Assembly: GCA_013359235.1 (NCBI GenBank)
Contig: JABWCE010000006.1
Location: 62,001 to 126,000, forward strand
Source: Bacteroidota bacterium
GTDB taxonomy: Bacteria > Bacteroidota > Bacteroidia > NS11-12g > UBA9320
Length of the DNA stretch: 64,000 bases
Direction of reading: 5' to 3'
Made by a program: the position numbers and the translations under genes. The notes below the pieces were generated by a model. The model saw only the letters and a program-made list of their open reading frames with translations, searched no databases and had not been told where the DNA came from. Of the stretch, positions 63,323 to 64,000 are shown piece after piece. Position 1 is the stretch's first letter; every line of letters starts with the position of its first letter.

Positions 63323-63391
63323 AGCTCCTTCGGAGCTTTTTATATTTAACTTTTTAATCATTCTATTAATATTTTGCTCTATTGGAGCAAA
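63323..63391. repeat. Two-hairpin intergenic repeat-like element
   Basis: Two hairpins: AGCTCC-TTC-GGAGCT (63323-63337) followed by T, and TTTGCTC-TATTG-GAGCAAA (63373-63391). The two stems share the core GCTC/GAGC. The arrangement resembles short palindromic intergenic repeats found many times in Bacteroidota genomes, but only one copy is in this window. The rest of the 231-base spacer (63212-63442) has the terminator at 63232 and no gene. Confidence 0.4.
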
Positions 63392-63442
63392 GATTGGTTC
63401 TTAAATCGAACTCACGTTAAATAATACTTTTAAAACAAAAAT

Positions 63443-63793
63443 TTATTCTTCAATTATAAATTCAGGAAAGAAACTGCCCGCTCCTACCGGATTGGTTTTT
63501 GAAATACTAATTTTCCAACTTAAAACTTGTGGAAATTCAGATTTTAAAGCCTTCAAAATATTTATTGCAACATTTTCAATCATACTTTCGCGAAATTCAA
63601 AAACTTTTAATACAACGCTATGTAAAAGTTCGTAATTTACAGAATTAGTTAAATCCGGGGCTTCCACAGCAAAATCAGTTTTTAAATGTGCTGTAATATT
63701 TATGGTAAAAAAATTACCTGTCATAGCTTCTTCGCTGTGCGAGCCATGATACCCAAAAAGCCTGATATTATTAAAAGCAATAGTACCTTTCAT
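63443..63793 (-). CDS. folB: Dihydroneopterin aldolase
   Basis: 116 residues from the ATG at 63793 (MKGTIAFNNIRLFGYHG). The FolB pattern includes FYGHG-like LFGYHGSHSEE, TDFAVEAPDLTNSVNYELLHSVV (the tyrosine and leucine region), ENVAINILKALKSEFPQV and a C-terminal SKTNPVGAG. It converts dihydroneopterin to hydroxymethyldihydropterin in folate synthesis. The frame extends to 63820, but FolB proteins begin here. A TTAATTTG box is at 63818-63825. FolD (58806) is the other folate gene in the window. Confidence 0.93.
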   Translation of the reverse strand: MKGTIAFNNIRLFGYHGSHSEEAMTGNFFTINITAHLKTDFAVEAPDLTNSVNYELLHSVVLKVFEFRESMIENVAINILKALKSEFPQVLSWKISISKTNPVGAGSFFPEFIIEE

Positions 63794-63817
63794 TTTTTTA
63801 AAATAATATTTAGCTTG

Positions 63818-63825
63818 CAAATTAA
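63818..63825 (-). promoter_or_regulatory. -7-like box TTAATTTG (folB)
   Basis: The minus-strand octamer seen before other genes, ending 24 bases before the folB ATG. Confidence 0.35.
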
Positions 63826-63830
63826 TGTTT

Positions 63831-63838
63831 TATTTTTG
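63831..63838 (+). promoter_or_regulatory. -7 promoter box TATTTTTG (acyl-CoA dehydrogenase)
   Basis: An exact TAnnTTTG match ending 11 bases before the ATG at 63850, and five bases from the divergent folB box. Confidence 0.45.
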
Positions 63839-63849
63839 CCATATTAATT

Positions 63850-64000
63850 ATGACACAAGAAGAATTATTAAAATTTAAAGAAAACCAAAAAATCACTGAC
63901 CAATTTAAACAACCCGATTTTTATGGAATTGATGAACTGTTGAACGAAGAACATAAACTAATCAGAGATTCCATAAGAGATTGGGTAAAAAAAGAAATTT
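63850..64000 (+). CDS. Acyl-CoA dehydrogenase (glutaryl-CoA dehydrogenase-like), 5' part only
   Basis: The ATG at 63850 opens a frame that runs off the right edge after about 50 residues. The visible N-terminus, DFYGIDELLNEEHKLIRD followed by IRDWVKKEI, is the N-terminal helical region of acyl-CoA dehydrogenases, most like glutaryl-CoA dehydrogenases. The substrate, the FAD site and the catalytic base are all outside the window. Confidence 0.75.
   Translation, partial: MTQEELLKFKENQKITDQFKQPDFYGIDELLNEEHKLIRDSIRDWVKKEI

Noticed and set aside
63389-63415. Sequence like a tRNA T arm (GGTTC...GAAC)
   Set aside because: No acceptor, D or anticodon arms are around it; it is only a weak hairpin in the intergenic repeat.
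63794-63849. Riboswitch (folate/THF) before folB
   Set aside because: Only 56 bases separate folB from the divergent gene and both boxes lie there; no room for an aptamer.
1-64000. CRISPR array, insertion sequence, phage or rRNA genes
   Set aside because: No regularly spaced repeats, no transposase or integrase motifs, no phage structural genes and no rRNA sequence were seen on either strand.

Overview
The window is a compact, AT-rich stretch of a Bacteroidota chromosome, most likely class Bacteroidia; I cannot place it more finely. The evidence is: C-terminal type IX secretion (T9SS) sorting domains on several secreted proteins, an outer-membrane protein with the PorE domain order, families largely confined to the phylum (DUF5606, DUF4249, DUF5723), -7 promoter boxes of the Bacteroidota form TAnnTTTG close to start codons, and no clear Shine-Dalgarno sequences. 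Several genes must start with TTG or GTG.

Layout. 1-10.5 kb: a secreted SBBP-repeat protein cut by the left edge, an MmcQ/YjbR protein overlapping a GT39-type membrane glycosyltransferase, then leftward guaA, a periplasmic-binding-protein-like gene and an RsmB-type rRNA methyltransferase with overlapping ends, and an OmpR-type regulator with its histidine kinase. 10.5-24.9 kb: an M16 peptidase, an OmpA/SPOR-like protein, tRNA-His, a flippase, a very large TPR protein, a rhomboid protease overlapping a zinc-dependent phospholipase C-like gene, and a divergent pair of T9SS cargo genes (M1 peptidase and PKD protein) whose promoters lie inside one another.

24.9-32.3 kb is the most distinctive part: a tightly coupled leftward operon with an E1/ThiF-nitroreductase fusion (MoeY/Rv1355c type), a GNAT/autoinducer-synthase-like acyltransferase, a 7TM-DISM sensor kinase, a receiver-histidine kinase hybrid and a lone receiver. 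A divergent lone receiver, paralogous to the hybrid's receiver, has two good tandem promoters. I read this as a candidate signal-synthesis-plus-sensing module. No DNA-binding output domain is encoded in it.

32.4-47.3 kb: tRNA-Leu, a T9SS cargo gene broken by one frameshift, a DUF5606 protein, a Tat-exported glycosylasparaginase, a lipoprotein, a VPS10/BNR propeller protein, panB coupled to an exported coiled-coil protein, and a rightward surface set (DUF4249 lipoprotein, TonB-dependent receptor, T9SS alpha/beta-hydrolase lacking its nucleophile) ending at a perfect 42-bp palindrome. 47.3-56.2 kb: an LtaS-like phosphoglycerol transferase near diacylglycerol kinase, a lipoprotein/DUF5723 pair, a second rhomboid, a YfcE-type phosphoesterase, the PorE-like protein and an unlisted 51-residue membrane protein. 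56.2-64 kb: ilvE, a candidate small RNA, folD-queE-ychF, a glycosyltransferase, folB, a hairpin-rich repeat, and the start of an acyl-CoA dehydrogenase cut by the right edge.

No insertion sequence, phage, CRISPR array or rRNA gene was seen, and no stretch without a gene exceeds 300 bases. The longest spacers are 57785-58020, 63212-63442 and 31654-31880, all described below.
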